Source: Sphingosinicella microcystinivorans
Lineage (GTDB): Bacteria; Pseudomonadota; Alphaproteobacteria; Sphingomonadales; Sphingomonadaceae
Reading direction: 5' to 3'
Length of the DNA: 64,000 nucleotides
Assembly: GCF_003634215.1 (NCBI RefSeq)
Contig: NZ_RBWX01000011.1
Coordinates: 1 to 64,000, forward strand
Shown one piece after another: positions 53,034 through 62,656 of this stretch (position 1 is the first letter of the stretch; each line of letters begins with the position of its first letter). The translations under genes were made by a program, and so were the position numbers. The notes under the pieces are model-generated. The model searched no databases, had not been told where the DNA came from, and saw only the letters and a program-made list of their open reading frames with translations.

Positions 53034-53109
53034 TGGTGCCCGGGGACGGAGTCGAACCGCCGACACTGCGATTTTCAGTCGCATGCTCTACCAACTGAGC
53101 TACCCGGGC
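53034..53109 (-). tRNA. tRNA-Phe (GAA), encodes CCA; integration site
   Basis: Read on the minus strand from 53109, the 76-base gene folds into a standard cloverleaf. The acceptor stem is GCCCGGG with CCCGGGC, the D-arm GCTCAGTTGGTAGAGC, the anticodon stem TGCGA/TCGCA with loop CTGAAAA (anticodon GAA), and the T-arm contains TTCGACT. The discriminator is A and CCA is encoded at 53034-53036. The 3' end points into the island, so the attachment core is expected within roughly the last 20-45 bases of the gene. The tRNA is intact after insertion. Confidence 0.95.
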
Positions 53110-53179
53110 ACATTCCTGCGAACGCGGAATGAAGCGCGCCTCTTAATGGCCTGCGCAGGGCTTGTCCAGCACCTGCGCA

Positions 53180-53362
53180 TCAATCCTCTGCAGGGGGTTC
53201 CTCATCGGAATGCACGGGCACGCGGTAGCGTTCGTCGAGCCACGAAATGAGGTCGCGGTCGCGGCAGAGCTGCGAGCAGAAGGGCTTGTGCGTGGGCGTT
53301 TCGGGCTTGCCGCAGACGGGGCAGCGGCCGAGGCGCGAGTCAGCTTTGGGCGGCATGGACAT
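53180..53362 (-). CDS. yacG: DNA gyrase inhibitor YacG (zinc-ribbon protein)
   Basis: This YacG homologue has 60 residues. The four-cysteine zinc ribbon is CPVCGKPETPTHKPFCSQLC, followed by DLISWLDERYRVP. YacG binds GyrB and limits gyrase activity. The start may be ATG 53362 or 53356; either overlaps the end of the RNase E/G-family gene by about 20 bases, a common arrangement in sphingomonads. A short acidic tail follows the ribbon. Confidence 0.88.
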   Translation of the reverse strand: MSMPPKADSRLGRCPVCGKPETPTHKPFCSQLCRDRDLISWLDERYRVPVHSDEEPPAED

Positions 53363-54317
53363 GACCGGCTTGTAGCGCGAGCGCGGCATCTTCGGCCAGC
53401 ACGACCTGCGCACCGATACGGCGTTCGAGTTCGGTGACCAACGGCGCGTGCGCGCGCAGCCACGCGGTGACGCGTGGTGCGGCGGTGAGCGTGCGAGGCC
53501 CTGCCCCCGGCGTCCGCGCGGCAAGGTGCAGGAGCGCAAGCGCGGCGGTTTCGAGCCGTGCGTTCTGCACAAGCTCGACGATCGAAGCGCGCGGGCGCGG
53601 GCGTACGATCTGGAGGAAGCCGAAGCCGTTTACGGCCGTACGCTCGAAGGGCTGCGGGAGCAGGCTGTCGACAAGGTCGGCAGCCGCCTGACGCGCGACC
53701 TTGTCGCGCAGCGTCGGTAGGTCGATGCCGATGGAGCCGCCGATGTCGAACCGCCGGATCACGGCAACGGCGGCGCGAACCCCGGCCAGGGCGAGATCGA
53801 CCGCGGGGAGATCGCCATCGATGTCGATGGTTGTCATCGCCGGGGTCGGCACGATCGCGAGGCTGCCGCCGGTAAATGCGACATGGCCGCTTTCGGCGTC
53901 CGCAATCGCGTCTCCCCAACCATAATCATCCAGCGTTTCCCCGTGACCGAGCACGCGCGCGCCCGGAGGATCGAATGCAGGCGCCGCGATCAGCCCCGGC
54001 GTAGCGCCCGCAACGCCTTCCGCGCGCGCCTTTGCAATCCGCGGACGGCCACGCTCCGGGATCGGCTCGCGCGCCACGATGACCCGCACGAGCCCGCCTT
54101 CGGCAAGATCGGCGGGAACGGGTTCGAGCAGCGCTTCATGATCGCCCAGCAGGACGATGCCGCGCCGCGCGCCAAGCTTCGCTGTCAGCCGCGCATCCCA
54201 TATTTCGCCCACGCGGGGGGCGCCTTCGCGACCGATCCGCATTTCGGCGATCTCGCCAGCCTCGACAAGCGCGGCGCGGGTTTCGCCGATGCCGCGCTCG
54301 ATCAGCCATTCAGCCAT
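53340..54317 (-). CDS. RNase E/G family protein, short form
   Basis: This protein of 325 residues is related to ribonuclease E/G but shorter than RNase G, which has about 490 residues. Catalytic aspartates align with TTIDIDGD and with FDIGGSIGIDLPTL. An N-terminal part (AALVEAGEIAEMRIGREGAPRVGEIWDARL) matches the start of the S1-like domain. The zinc-link region of RNase E is absent. It overlaps maf by eight bases and yacG at its other end. It probably processes RNA. A full-length RNase E is expected elsewhere in the genome, so this is likely a paralogue. Confidence 0.82.
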   Translation of the reverse strand: MAEWLIERGIGETRAALVEAGEIAEMRIGREGAPRVGEIWDARLTAKLGARRGIVLLGDHEALLEPVPADLAEGGLVRVIVAREPIPERGRPRIAKARAEGVAGATPGLIAAPAFDPPGARVLGHGETLDDYGWGDAIADAESGHVAFTGGSLAIVPTPAMTTIDIDGDLPAVDLALAGVRAAVAVIRRFDIGGSIGIDLPTLRDKVARQAAADLVDSLLPQPFERTAVNGFGFLQIVRPRPRASIVELVQNARLETAALALLHLAARTPGAGPRTLTAAPRVTAWLRAHAPLVTELERRIGAQVVLAEDAALALQAGHVHAAQS

Positions 54318-54888
54318 CGGAAGGGGCGATGCCGGACGCGGCGAGAAGCGCCGATGTCTCGTAGAGCGGCAGGCCGACGACCCCCGAATAGCTGCCCGAG
54401 AGAAAGCGCACGAAGGCGGCGGCACTGCCCTGGACCGCATAGCCGCCCGCCTTGCCGCGTCCTTCGCCCGCACGGACATAAGCATCGATCTCGGCGTCCG
54501 AGAGTCGCTTGAAGGTGACGATGGTTTCGGCAACACGCTCCCGCAGGCGCCCTTCGGCATCGATGACCGCGACGGCGCTGTAAACGCGGTGCCGCCGCCC
54601 CGAAAGCAGGGTGAGGCATTGCCGGACGATCTCGTCGGTGTCCGCGGGGGGCAGAATACGTCGGCCTGCGGCGACCGTGGTGTCGCCGGCGATCACCACC
54701 TCGCCGGGCTCCCGCTGCACGGCGGCGGCCTTTTCTGCGGCAAGACGCACGGCGTAGTCACGCGGCAGTTCGCCGCGCCGGGGCGTTTCGTCAATGTCGG
54801 GCGAAAGCGTGCGCGCCGGAACGAGACCGATCTGTTCGAGAAGGGCGCGGCGGCGCGGGCTCGATGAGGCAAGGACCAGCGCCGGCAC
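54310..54888 (-). CDS. maf: Maf family nucleotide pyrophosphatase
   Basis: This Maf protein has 192 residues and begins with the family signature LVLASSSPRRRALLEQIGL. IAGDTTVAAGRRIL supplies the catalytic Asp and metal site, and GKAGGYAVQGSAAAFV supplies substrate-binding residues. Maf enzymes hydrolyse non-canonical or certain canonical nucleoside triphosphates to monophosphates. The start is GTG 54888. It lies 12 bases after infA and overlaps the RNase gene, so infA-maf-RNase-yacG form one operon. Confidence 0.9.
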   Translation of the reverse strand: MPALVLASSSPRRRALLEQIGLVPARTLSPDIDETPRRGELPRDYAVRLAAEKAAAVQREPGEVVIAGDTTVAAGRRILPPADTDEIVRQCLTLLSGRRHRVYSAVAVIDAEGRLRERVAETIVTFKRLSDAEIDAYVRAGEGRGKAGGYAVQGSAAAFVRFLSGSYSGVVGLPLYETSALLAASGIAPSDG

Positions 54889-54900
54889 AGGACAGTTCCG

Positions 54901-55119
54901 TTACTTGAAGCGGTAGGTGATGCGGCCCTTGGTGAGGTCGTAGGGCGTCAGTTCGACGAGCACTTCGTCGCCGACGAGCACGCGAATGCGGTTCTTGCGC
55001 ATCTTACCGGCGGTGTGGCCCAAAATCTCGTGATCGTTTTCAAGTTTGACCCGGAACATCGCGTTGGGGAGCAGTTCAGTGACCATCCCCCGCATTTCCA
55101 GAAGTTCTTCCTTCGCCAT
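54901..55119 (-). CDS. infA: Translation initiation factor IF-1
   Basis: This 72-residue S1-fold protein is identical in layout to bacterial IF-1: [13 protein letters not shown], then the [23 protein letters not shown] core and the [13 protein letters not shown] end. It binds the A site of the 30S subunit during initiation. An AAGGAG site lies just before ATG 55119. It heads the infA-maf-RNase-yacG string. Confidence 0.97.
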   Translation of the reverse strand: MAKEELLEMRGMVTELLPNAMFRVKLENDHEILGHTAGKMRKNRIRVLVGDEVLVELTPYDLTKGRITYRFK

Positions 55120-55132
55120 TCAGTCTCCTTGC

Positions 55133-55150
55133 GCGGGCAAGCGTGCCCGC
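55133..55150 (-). terminator. GC-rich hairpin upstream of infA
   Basis: GCGGGCA and TGCCCGC form a seven-pair stem with a four-base loop. It lies after the small hypothetical gene and before infA on the minus strand. There is no T-run, so termination efficiency is uncertain; it may instead be part of the infA leader. Confidence 0.35.
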
Positions 55151-55211
55151 AAATGCTGCCTGCCCTTGGCGGAAAAGGCGCAGAAACGCAAGGTTGCTGT
55201 TGGCGAAGGGT

Positions 55212-55514
55212 TCAGCGGCGCCGGAGACGCCGCGCGTTTGCGGTGACGCGGCTGTGCACGGGGGCAAGCGCGTTTTCGGCAGCCTCCATGGGGTCGCGGG
55301 CGCGCGCCGCACCCATCATGCCGCGCGTGAAGGCATCGACCTTTTCCGGCACCATGCGATTGAATTCCTTGGCATCGAAGGCTTCCGGGAAGATCGCCGC
55401 GTTGCCGAACATGGCGCTACGCTCTGCGATCACGACCATCGAGGCCGACCAGGTTTCCATCGACATACGCCACAATCGGACCATCTGCGGACCCGAATAC
55501 CACCAGTCGACCAT
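55212..55514 (-). CDS. Small hypothetical protein, possibly phasin-like
   Basis: This frame of about 100 residues contains [28 protein letters not shown], then [37 protein letters not shown] and an Arg-rich tail. It has an amphipathic helical pattern reminiscent of phasin-type or granule-associated proteins, but no firm family match. ATG 55514 and ATG 55484 are both possible starts. It lies before infA in the same direction and is divergent from hisG. A conserved position near infA would support a real gene. Confidence 0.6.
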   Translation of the reverse strand: MVDWWYSGPQMVRLWRMSMETWSASMVVIAERSAMFGNAAIFPEAFDAKEFNRMVPEKVDAFTRGMMGAARARDPMEAAENALAPVHSRVTANARRLRRR

Positions 55515-55595
55515 ACACACCCCGCATGTTTATCCGCACCGGCGAACCGCCGACTCCGTTGCGGCGCAGCACCGCCTTCTTTACAGGCAGTCGCG

Positions 55596-56252
55596 ATGAA
55601 AACGGAACTGGTCTTTGCAATCCCTAAGGGACGCATCCTTGAAGAAGCGTTGCCGCTGCTTGCGCGCGCTGGAATCGAGCCCGAACCCGCATTCGCGGAC
55701 GAGAACAGCCGCGCGCTGCAGTTCGCCACGAACGTGCCGGGGCTTTCACTGATCCGCGTGCGCGCCTTTGACGTCGCGACCTTCGTGGCGCACGGCGCAG
55801 CAGACCTCGGCATCGCGGGCAACGACGTGCTGATGGAGTTCGCTTACTCCGAGATCTACGCGCCCGTGGACCTCGGCATCGGACACTGCAGGCTTTCGGT
55901 GGCCGAACCCGCGGAGATGGCAGCGGGCGACGATCCGCGCAGCTGGAGCCACGTGCGCGTCGCAACGAAGTATCCGAACCTCACCAGCCAGCACTTCGCC
56001 GCGCGAGGCGTGCAGGCGGAGTGCGTGAAGCTGAACGGCGCGATGGAACTCGCGCCGAAGCTCGGCCTGACGCAGCGCATCGTCGATCTCGTGTCGAGCG
56101 GACGGACGCTGAAGGAAAACGGCCTTGTCGAGGTGGAGAAGATCGCCGAGGTGACGAGCAGATTGATCGTCAACCGCGCCGCCTTCAAGACCAAGGCGGC
56201 AGCGATCACGCCGTGGATCGAGCGCTTCCGGGAGGCCGCCGGTGCCGCTTGA
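55596..56252 (+). CDS. hisG: ATP phosphoribosyltransferase, short form (HisG)
   Basis: This short-form HisG has 218 residues and catalyses the first step of histidine synthesis (ATP plus PRPP). Visible markers are [29 protein letters not shown] with the PRPP/ATP-binding loop, the [15 protein letters not shown] segment and [15 protein letters not shown]. The C-terminal regulatory ACT-like domain of long HisG is absent, so a HisZ partner is required; none is in the window. The end overlaps hisD by 11 bases. Confidence 0.95.
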   Translation: MKTELVFAIPKGRILEEALPLLARAGIEPEPAFADENSRALQFATNVPGLSLIRVRAFDVATFVAHGAADLGIAGNDVLMEFAYSEIYAPVDLGIGHCRLSVAEPAEMAAGDDPRSWSHVRVATKYPNLTSQHFAARGVQAECVKLNGAMELAPKLGLTQRIVDLVSSGRTLKENGLVEVEKIAEVTSRLIVNRAAFKTKAAAITPWIERFREAAGAA

Positions 56253-57522
56253 GCTTTCCAGCGCCGACGCGGATTTCGCGGCACGCTTCGCGACCTTCGT
56301 CGAGGCCGGGCGCGAGACGGCAACCGATGTTTCAGCGGCGGTTTCCGGGATCATCGCCGATGTTCGCCAACGCGGCGATGCGGCGCTTTTCGAACTGACG
56401 CGGCGCTTCGACCGCACGGATGTGACGACGCTGCGCTTCACTGAAGCTGAAATCAGCGCCGCGAAGGATCAGATCGAACCCGACCTTCGCGCTGCGCTCG
56501 AGCTCGCGGCGGAGCGCGTCCGCGCGTTCCACGTCGGGCAGCTTCCCGCCGACCATGACGCGGTGGACGCCGCCGGGGTGCGGGCAGGATGGCGCTGGTC
56601 GGCGATCGACGACGTGGGCATCTACGTGCCGGGCGGGCTCGCCAGCTATCCTTCGACCGTGCTGATGAACGCCATCCCCGCGAAGGTCGCGGGCGTGCGC
56701 CGGCTGGTGATGACGACGCCGACGCCGGGCGGTGAAGTCAATCCTCTGGTGCTTTATGCCGCCAGCCTCGCGGGTGTCGACGAGATCTACCGCGTCGGCG
56801 GCGCACAGGCGATCGCGGCGCTGACCTTCGGGACGGACACGATCCGCCGCGTCGACAAGATCACCGGTCCCGGCAATGCCTACGTCGCCGAAGCCAAGCG
56901 GCAACTTTTTGGGCGCGTCGGCATCGACATGGTCGCCGGGCCTTCGGAAATCCTGGTCGTGGCCGACAGCGCCGCGAACCCGGACTGGCTCGCTGCCGAT
57001 CTGCTGAGCCAGGCGGAGCATGACCGCGTCGCGCAGGCGATCCTGATTACCGACAATGCGGACCTTGCCGCACGGACGGCGAAGGCCGTGAACGCGGCGC
57101 TCGACGAGCTTGATGCCGATGTCGCCCGCGAAAGCTGGGCACGCTTCGGCGCGATCATCACGGTGGGCAGCCTCGACGAAGCCCCCGCGCTGATCGACGC
57201 GCTCGCGCCCGAACACCTCGCGCTCAGCATCGCGGACCCGCAGGCCATGTTCGCGCGCGTGCGCCACGCGGGCTCGGTGTTCATGGGCTACCGCACGCCC
57301 GAGGCAATCGGCGACTATCTCGGCGGGCCGAACCACACGCTGCCGACAGGGCGCCGCGCGCGCTTCTCATCCGGGCTTTCAGTCGCAGACTTCATGAAGC
57401 GCACGACCTTCCTCGACTGCTCAGCCGAAGCCTTCGCCGCCATCGGCCCCGCCGCAGCCCGCCTTGCCAAAGCGGAAGGCTTGCCCGCGCACGCGCTTTC
57501 GGTGACGCGCCGCCTGGGGTGA
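56242..57522 (+). CDS. hisD: Histidinol dehydrogenase
   Basis: This zinc-dependent NAD enzyme of 426 residues oxidises histidinol to histidine in two steps. Family signatures include [55 protein letters not shown] and the catalytic segment [12 protein letters not shown] read here as [31 protein letters not shown] holds the zinc and substrate residues. The start is GTG 56242 inside the hisG end, so the two are translationally coupled. Confidence 0.96.
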   Translation: MPLELSSADADFAARFATFVEAGRETATDVSAAVSGIIADVRQRGDAALFELTRRFDRTDVTTLRFTEAEISAAKDQIEPDLRAALELAAERVRAFHVGQLPADHDAVDAAGVRAGWRWSAIDDVGIYVPGGLASYPSTVLMNAIPAKVAGVRRLVMTTPTPGGEVNPLVLYAASLAGVDEIYRVGGAQAIAALTFGTDTIRRVDKITGPGNAYVAEAKRQLFGRVGIDMVAGPSEILVVADSAANPDWLAADLLSQAEHDRVAQAILITDNADLAARTAKAVNAALDELDADVARESWARFGAIITVGSLDEAPALIDALAPEHLALSIADPQAMFARVRHAGSVFMGYRTPEAIGDYLGGPNHTLPTGRRARFSSGLSVADFMKRTTFLDCSAEAFAAIGPAAARLAKAEGLPAHALSVTRRLG

Positions 57523-57579
57523 GGGTGCGACACCCTTTCCTCGCGACAACAGAGGCCTGCGAGGGCTAGGGGAGCAGGC

Positions 57580-57975
57580 GTGAACACGATGCACGCGACC
57601 TTGCTGCGATACCGTTGGCTTGCGGTCTGGCTGGCCGCCGCAACGTTGCTTGTGAAGATTCTGGTGCCCACCGGCTTCATGCCTGCCGTCGTCGACGGCG
57701 TGATGGTCATCGAGCTTTGCACGGGCGATGGACTGAAATCGGTCGCCGTCGCCACACCCACCGAGAGCAAACATAAGGGCGGCAACGACATGCCGTGCGC
57801 TTTCGCGGAGCTTGCCGCACCGATGATGGGTGCGATCGACCCCGCCCTGCTTGCGCTGGCGCTCGTTTTCATCCTCGCCGCCGCGCTGCACACCCCACAG
57901 CAAGCGCCGCGCACCGCCGCGATGCGGCTGAGGCCGCCGCTGCGCGGACCGCCGGGCCTTAGCGTCCGCAGCTAG
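57580..57975 (+). CDS. DUF2946-like membrane protein of a probable copper cluster
   Basis: This protein of about 131 residues has an N-terminal membrane helix or signal anchor (WLAVWLAAATLLVKILVPTGFMP), a central Cys-containing loop (VIELCTGDG, DMPCAFAELA) and a second hydrophobic segment (ALLALALVFILAAAL). This arrangement matches DUF2946 proteins, which are often next to copper-type TonB receptors. GTG 57580 follows GGGAG and is preferred over ATG 57589. The following gene encodes a Met-rich receptor, which agrees. Confidence 0.7.
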   Translation: MNTMHATLLRYRWLAVWLAAATLLVKILVPTGFMPAVVDGVMVIELCTGDGLKSVAVATPTESKHKGGNDMPCAFAELAAPMMGAIDPALLALALVFILAAALHTPQQAPRTAAMRLRPPLRGPPGLSVRS

Positions 57976-58081
57976 GCTACCACCGGCGCCGCGCGGCGCC
58001 CCCTCTTCTGCGGACGCATCTCCACCGCCTGCCGGGCCATCCGCGCCCGGCCGTTGCCCCAAAGCACAGGATGGAGTTTTC

Positions 58082-60199
58082 ATGTCCCGCACCTCTTTTG
58101 CCGCGCTCGCGGCCGCGCTCGCCGTTGCTACGCCCGCAGCCGCCGATCCGACCGCGCTTCCCGACATCGACGTCGATTCCGAAAAAGCCCCTGCCGCTGC
58201 CGAAACGCTCTCGAAAGACGGCATTGCCGTAACGCGCAGCAGCGACACCGGCGCGCTGCTTTCGCGCATCCCCGGCGTTTCCGCGTATGGCGCGGGCGGG
58301 TTTTCCAGCCTGCCGACGATCCGCGGTCTCAATGGCCCGCGCATCTCGATCCGCATCGACGGCGCACCGATCGACAGCGCCTGCCCCAACGACATGAACC
58401 CGCCGCTGTCCTACACCGACCCGCAGACCATCGACGCTGTGAGCGTGATCACCGGCGTATCGCCCGTCTCGATGGGCGGCGACAGCATCGGCGGCGTCAT
58501 CTCGGTCGAGACCGCAACCCCGCGTTTCGCGGCGGCGGTCCAGACGCTGGTGACGGGCGAAGTCTCCACCTTCTTCCGCAGCAACGGCGACGGCTTCGGC
58601 GGCGCCGCATCGCTGACCATCGCGGGCGACAAGACGAGCTTCACCTATGATGGATCCTTCACGCAGAGCGACAATTACAAGGGCGGCGGCAACGACGGCA
58701 CGGTGCGATCCACCGAATACAAGAAGACCGACCACGCGCTCGGCTTCGCGGCGCAGACAGACGTGGGACTGTTCACACTGAAGGGCGGCTATCATTTCTC
58801 GCCCTACGAGGGCTTCCCGAACCAGTACATGGACATGACATCGAACCGCTCGTGGTTCCTGAACGGCGGCTGGAAAGGCACATTCGACTGGGGCGACATC
58901 GACCTTCGCGGCTATTGGCGCGACACCGACCACCGCATGAACTTCCTGGCCGACAAGGGCGGCACGGCAAGCGGCGGGATGCCGATGAACACCGAAGTGC
59001 ATACACTCGGTTCCACGCTGAAGATCGACGTGCCGCTGAATGCGCGCGACACGCTGCGCGCAGGCAGCGAGTTCCACCGCCAATGGCTGGATGATTACTG
59101 GCCGCCGGTCGCGGGAAGCATGATGATGGGGCCGGACACCTACATAAACGTGAACGCCTCCAAACGCGACCGGCTCGGCAGCTTCGCCGAATGGGAAGCG
59201 AAATGGTCTCCCGCACTGACGACGACGATCGGCATTCGCAACGACCAGGTGTGGATGAACACGGGCGACGTGCAGCCTTATTCGACATCCATGATGAACA
59301 TGGCGGACGCGATGGCGGCGACGGCGTTCAACGCCGCCGATCACAAACGCCACGACAGCAACTGGGGCTGGAGCGCGATCGCACGCTATGCGGCGAGCGA
59401 CCGCGCGGCGCTGGAAATCGGCTACGCGCGCAAGGTGCGCTCGCCCAACGTCTACGTGCGCTACTCTTGGGGCCGGGGTTCGATGTCGAGCCGGATGATC
59501 GGCTGGTACGGCGACGGCAACGGCTACGTGGGGAATCTGGCACTGAAGCCCGAGAAGGCCGACACGCTGAGCGCTGCACTGAGCCTGAAGGGCGAAGGCG
59601 CCGAGAGCTGGTCGCTGAAGATCGCGCCGCATTACACGCGCGTCGACGATTATATCGACGCGGTGAAGCTGCAGGACTTCACCGACATGATGGGGATGCC
59701 GACCCCGTTCGCGCAGCTGCAGTTCGTGAACCAGGACGCCGAATTCTACGGCATCGACGTGTCGGGCGAACTGCCGCTTTGGGCGAGCAGCGCGGCAGGC
59801 CAGGCGAAGCTGACGGCGAGCGCGAGCTGGCTGCGCGGCAAGAACCGGGACGACGGCGGATCGCTCTATCACCAGATGCCGCTGAATGCCCGGATCGGCA
59901 TCGAACACGCGCTCGGCGGCTGGGAAAACCTGATCGAGGTGGAGCTGGTCGACGACAAGACGCGTGTCGATGCGACACGCAACGAGCCCAGCACCAATGG
60001 CTACGCGCTGGTGAATGTGTCGACCGGCTACCGCTTCAGCAGCTACCGCATCAGCCTGGATGTGCAGAACCTGTTCGACACGGGCTACGACCTGCCGCTC
60101 GGCGGCAAGTCGCTTGGCGACTATGACGCGACCGGTGTGCTGCGGCCCGTGCCGGGGCGCGGCCGATCGGTAAACGTCGGGCTTTCGGCGGCGTTCTGA
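58082..60199 (+). CDS. TonB-dependent receptor, Met-rich, probable copper receptor
   Basis: This 705-residue outer-membrane receptor has a signal peptide (FAALAAALAVATPAAA), a plug domain (PTIRGLNGPRISIRIDGAPI) and a terminal beta-barrel ending GLSAAF. Methionine-rich stretches such as MNMADAMAAT, MMMGPDTY and DMMGMPTP, and motifs like CPNDMNPPLSY, resemble OprC/NosA-type copper receptors. A DUF2946 gene precedes it and a TonB-like gene follows after four bases, which supports a dedicated copper uptake unit. The metal specificity is inferred from composition and context. Confidence 0.82.
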   Translation: MSRTSFAALAAALAVATPAAADPTALPDIDVDSEKAPAAAETLSKDGIAVTRSSDTGALLSRIPGVSAYGAGGFSSLPTIRGLNGPRISIRIDGAPIDSACPNDMNPPLSYTDPQTIDAVSVITGVSPVSMGGDSIGGVISVETATPRFAAAVQTLVTGEVSTFFRSNGDGFGGAASLTIAGDKTSFTYDGSFTQSDNYKGGGNDGTVRSTEYKKTDHALGFAAQTDVGLFTLKGGYHFSPYEGFPNQYMDMTSNRSWFLNGGWKGTFDWGDIDLRGYWRDTDHRMNFLADKGGTASGGMPMNTEVHTLGSTLKIDVPLNARDTLRAGSEFHRQWLDDYWPPVAGSMMMGPDTYINVNASKRDRLGSFAEWEAKWSPALTTTIGIRNDQVWMNTGDVQPYSTSMMNMADAMAATAFNAADHKRHDSNWGWSAIARYAASDRAALEIGYARKVRSPNVYVRYSWGRGSMSSRMIGWYGDGNGYVGNLALKPEKADTLSAALSLKGEGAESWSLKIAPHYTRVDDYIDAVKLQDFTDMMGMPTPFAQLQFVNQDAEFYGIDVSGELPLWASSAAGQAKLTASASWLRGKNRDDGGSLYHQMPLNARIGIEHALGGWENLIEVELVDDKTRVDATRNEPSTNGYALVNVSTGYRFSSYRISLDVQNLFDTGYDLPLGGKSLGDYDATGVLRPVPGRGRSVNVGLSAAF

Positions 60200-60203
60200 G
60201 TCC

Positions 60204-60833
60204 ATGCGCGGGCGCGGTTCCGGCGGGCAAGCGGGCGGCGCGAGGATCACTCCGATCCTCGTGTCCGCCGCGCTGCACCTTGCCGTTGCCGCGTTCGTGG
60301 TCAGCGGGCGGGCGGACACGCCGCCCGTGCCCGCGCTACACACGGCTGCGATCACGCTGTTGCCGCCGGTTGCGGAACCCGACGCGGTGGTGACGCCCGC
60401 GCCCACGCGGGCCGCTCCGCCGGCACGCAGCACGGTGCCGCCGACAGCCGCGCCCGAGATTGCGGTGCCTTCGCCGCCCGCAATCCTGCCCGCCGCCCTG
60501 CCCGCCGTGCTGACGATCACGCCCCCGCCGCGACCCGAGATGCCCCCGCCTTCGAACACCGATGCCGTCCGCGACGACTATGCCCGGCGGCTGTGGCAGT
60601 GGATCGCTGCGCGGCGGCCGCGGGGCCTGCGACTGGCGGGCGAGGCGGTGGTCGCGTTCAGCGTCGCGCGGAGTGGCTCGATTTCCGACATTCAGCTCGT
60701 GCAGCCGAGCGGCAGCATGTCGCTCGACCGGCTGGCGCAGCGGACCGTGCGTCTTTCAGCGCCTGTCCCCCCACCGCCCGAAGCCCTGCCCGATGATGCG
60801 CTGCGCTTCACGTTGACGTTTCATTTTCGCTGA
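60204..60833 (+). CDS. TonB-like energy transducer
   Basis: This protein of 209 residues has an N-terminal membrane anchor ([20 protein letters not shown]), a long proline-rich spacer from about residue 45 to 115, and a C-terminal TonB-type domain ([37 protein letters not shown]). TonB proteins couple ExbBD proton flow to outer-membrane receptors. No exbB or exbD is adjacent, so it must share a common ExbBD. It begins four bases after the Met-rich receptor and probably serves it. Confidence 0.87.
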   Translation: MRGRGSGGQAGGARITPILVSAALHLAVAAFVVSGRADTPPVPALHTAAITLLPPVAEPDAVVTPAPTRAAPPARSTVPPTAAPEIAVPSPPAILPAALPAVLTITPPPRPEMPPPSNTDAVRDDYARRLWQWIAARRPRGLRLAGEAVVAFSVARSGSISDIQLVQPSGSMSLDRLAQRTVRLSAPVPPPPEALPDDALRFTLTFHFR

Positions 60834-60886
60834 TCCTGCGGTTTTCCGCTTTGCACAGGCCGCGCCGCTTCCCTACACGCGCTGCA

Positions 60887-62656
60887 ATGCGACGCGATCC
60901 CGCCGCCATTCTTCACGAGGTTTTCGGCTTTCCCGCCTTTCGGGGCGTGCAGGAGACCGTCGTGTCGCGCGTGCTCGCCGGGCAGCATACGCTCGCCATC
61001 ATGCCGACGGGCGCGGGCAAGTCGCTATGCTATCAGCTTCCTGCCGTCGCCATGGACGGCTGCTGCGTCGTCATCTCGCCGCTGATCGCGTTGATGCACG
61101 ACCAGCTTCGCGCCGCTGAAGCCGTCGGCATCCGCGCAGCCAGCCTCACCTCCGTGGACACCGACCGCTGGGAGACGCAGCGGCGGCTGTGCGCAGGCGA
61201 ACTCGATCTGCTGTATGTCGCGCCGGAACGCGCGAGCGGCGATGGCTTCCGCCAGCTTCTCGACGACGCACATATTTCGATGTTCGCGATCGACGAGGCG
61301 CATTGCGTTTCGGAATGGGGCCACGATTTCCGGCCCGATTACCGCCTGCTGCGCCCGCTGCTCGACGACTACGCGCACGTGCCGCGCCTGGCGCTGACCG
61401 CCACCGCCGACGCGCACACGCGGATCGACGTGCTCGCGGCGCTCGGTATTCCCGAAGAGGGCATGATCGTCGCCGGGTTCGACCGGCCCAATATCCGCTA
61501 CGCCGTGCATCCGCGAAACGGGCTGACGCGGCAGCTCGGCGATCTTCTGGCGGCGAACCCCGGCCCCGGCATCGTCTATGCGCAGACGCGTGCGGCGACC
61601 GAAAGCCTGGCGGAAACGCTGTCGCGCGGCGGACGGCGCGTGCTGCCCTATCACGCAGGATTGCCACCGGAGGTTCGCGCGGCGAACCAGTCCGCCTTTA
61701 TCGCCAGCGAGGACATGGTGATGGTCGCGACAGTCGCGTTCGGCATGGGCATCGACAAGCCCGACGTGCGCTTCGTGGCGCACGCAGGCCTGCCGAAATC
61801 GATCGAGGGCTATTATCAGGAAAGTGGGCGCGCGGGCCGCGATGGCGAGCCCGCCGAGGCGCATCTGTTCTGGGGCGCGGAGGATTTCGCGCGCGCGCGG
61901 ACGCGGGTTTTCGAGGTGGAAGAGGCGCGGCAGGCGGGCGAACGTGCGCGCATTTCAGCGCTCGGCGCACTGGTGGAAACCGGCGGGTGCCGCCGCGCGG
62001 TGCTGCTGAAACACTTCGGCGAAAACCCGCCGCAGACGTGCGGCAACTGCGACAACTGCCTGAACCCGCCCGCCAGCATCGACGCCACGGAGACGGCGCG
62101 GAAGTTCCTCTCCGCCGTCTACCGCACCGGGCAAAGCTATGGCATCGGCCATCTGGAAGAGGTGCTGACCGGCAAGGCGAGCGACAAGGTGCGCGCGCGC
62201 GGGCACGACAGCCTTACGGTCTTCGGCATCGTTTCCGCCGAAGAGGCGCCATTGCTGAAGCCGGTGTCGCGCGCGCTGCTGGTGCATGAGGCGGTGACGC
62301 CCACCGAGCATGGCGGCCTCGCGCTCGGGCCCGGCGCGCGCGCGATCCTGCGCGGCGAAGAGAGCCTGTCGCTGGTGCTGCCGCCGCGCCGCGAGCGCGG
62401 GGGACGGCGCAAACAGCAGGCGGAGAACCCGGTGGGCGATCCGCTGTTCGAGGCGCTGCGCGCCTGCCGCCGCGCGCTTGCCGAGGAAGCGGGGGTTCCG
62501 CCCTACGTGATCTTCCACGACAGCACGCTGCGCGAAATGGCGGCGGCGCAGCCGAGATCGCGCGCAGGCCTTTCCGAGATTTCCGGCGTCGGCGCGCGAA
62601 AGCTGGACGCCTATGGCGAGCGCTTCCTGGAGACGATCCGCGCCTTCAGCGGCTAA
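60887..62656 (+). CDS. recQ: ATP-dependent DNA helicase RecQ
   Basis: This RecQ-family helicase has about 589 residues and unwinds DNA 3' to 5' in recombination repair. Walker A is [14 protein letters not shown], Walker B is DEAH in [19 protein letters not shown], and motif VI includes [13 protein letters not shown]. The RQC region keeps zinc-binding Cys residues (CRRAV...CGNCDNC), and the C-terminal HRDC domain is at about residues 510-589. ATG 60887 is preferred over the TTG 12 codons upstream. It converges with the SDR gene, with overlapping stop codons. Confidence 0.95.
   Translation: MRRDPAAILHEVFGFPAFRGVQETVVSRVLAGQHTLAIMPTGAGKSLCYQLPAVAMDGCCVVISPLIALMHDQLRAAEAVGIRAASLTSVDTDRWETQRRLCAGELDLLYVAPERASGDGFRQLLDDAHISMFAIDEAHCVSEWGHDFRPDYRLLRPLLDDYAHVPRLALTATADAHTRIDVLAALGIPEEGMIVAGFDRPNIRYAVHPRNGLTRQLGDLLAANPGPGIVYAQTRAATESLAETLSRGGRRVLPYHAGLPPEVRAANQSAFIASEDMVMVATVAFGMGIDKPDVRFVAHAGLPKSIEGYYQESGRAGRDGEPAEAHLFWGAEDFARARTRVFEVEEARQAGERARISALGALVETGGCRRAVLLKHFGENPPQTCGNCDNCLNPPASIDATETARKFLSAVYRTGQSYGIGHLEEVLTGKASDKVRARGHDSLTVFGIVSAEEAPLLKPVSRALLVHEAVTPTEHGGLALGPGARAILRGEESLSLVLPPRRERGGRRKQQAENPVGDPLFEALRACRRALAEEAGVPPYVIFHDSTLREMAAAQPRSRAGLSEISGVGARKLDAYGERFLETIRAFSG

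Larger units (their letters stand above)
1..53036. mobile_element. Catabolic genomic island integrated at tRNA-Phe (left end outside window)
   Basis: A P4-type tyrosine recombinase gene sits directly beside the 3' end of a tRNA-Phe gene, the classic layout of an integrative element. Everything to its left is accessory: hipBA remnants, about 40 catabolic genes sharing one operator motif, and broken insertion sequences. Everything right of the tRNA is housekeeping (yacG, infA, hisGD, recQ). The right border is taken as the tRNA 3' end. The left border and second attachment site were not found, so the element probably extends past base 1. No conjugation genes are visible in the window. Confidence 0.75.

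Noticed and set aside
57977-60559. Long minus-strand open frame of 860 codons opposite the Met-rich TonB receptor
   Set aside because: It is the antisense shadow of a high-GC gene. The plus-strand frame has a signal peptide, plug and barrel motifs; the minus-strand one is His/Arg-rich without any domain.
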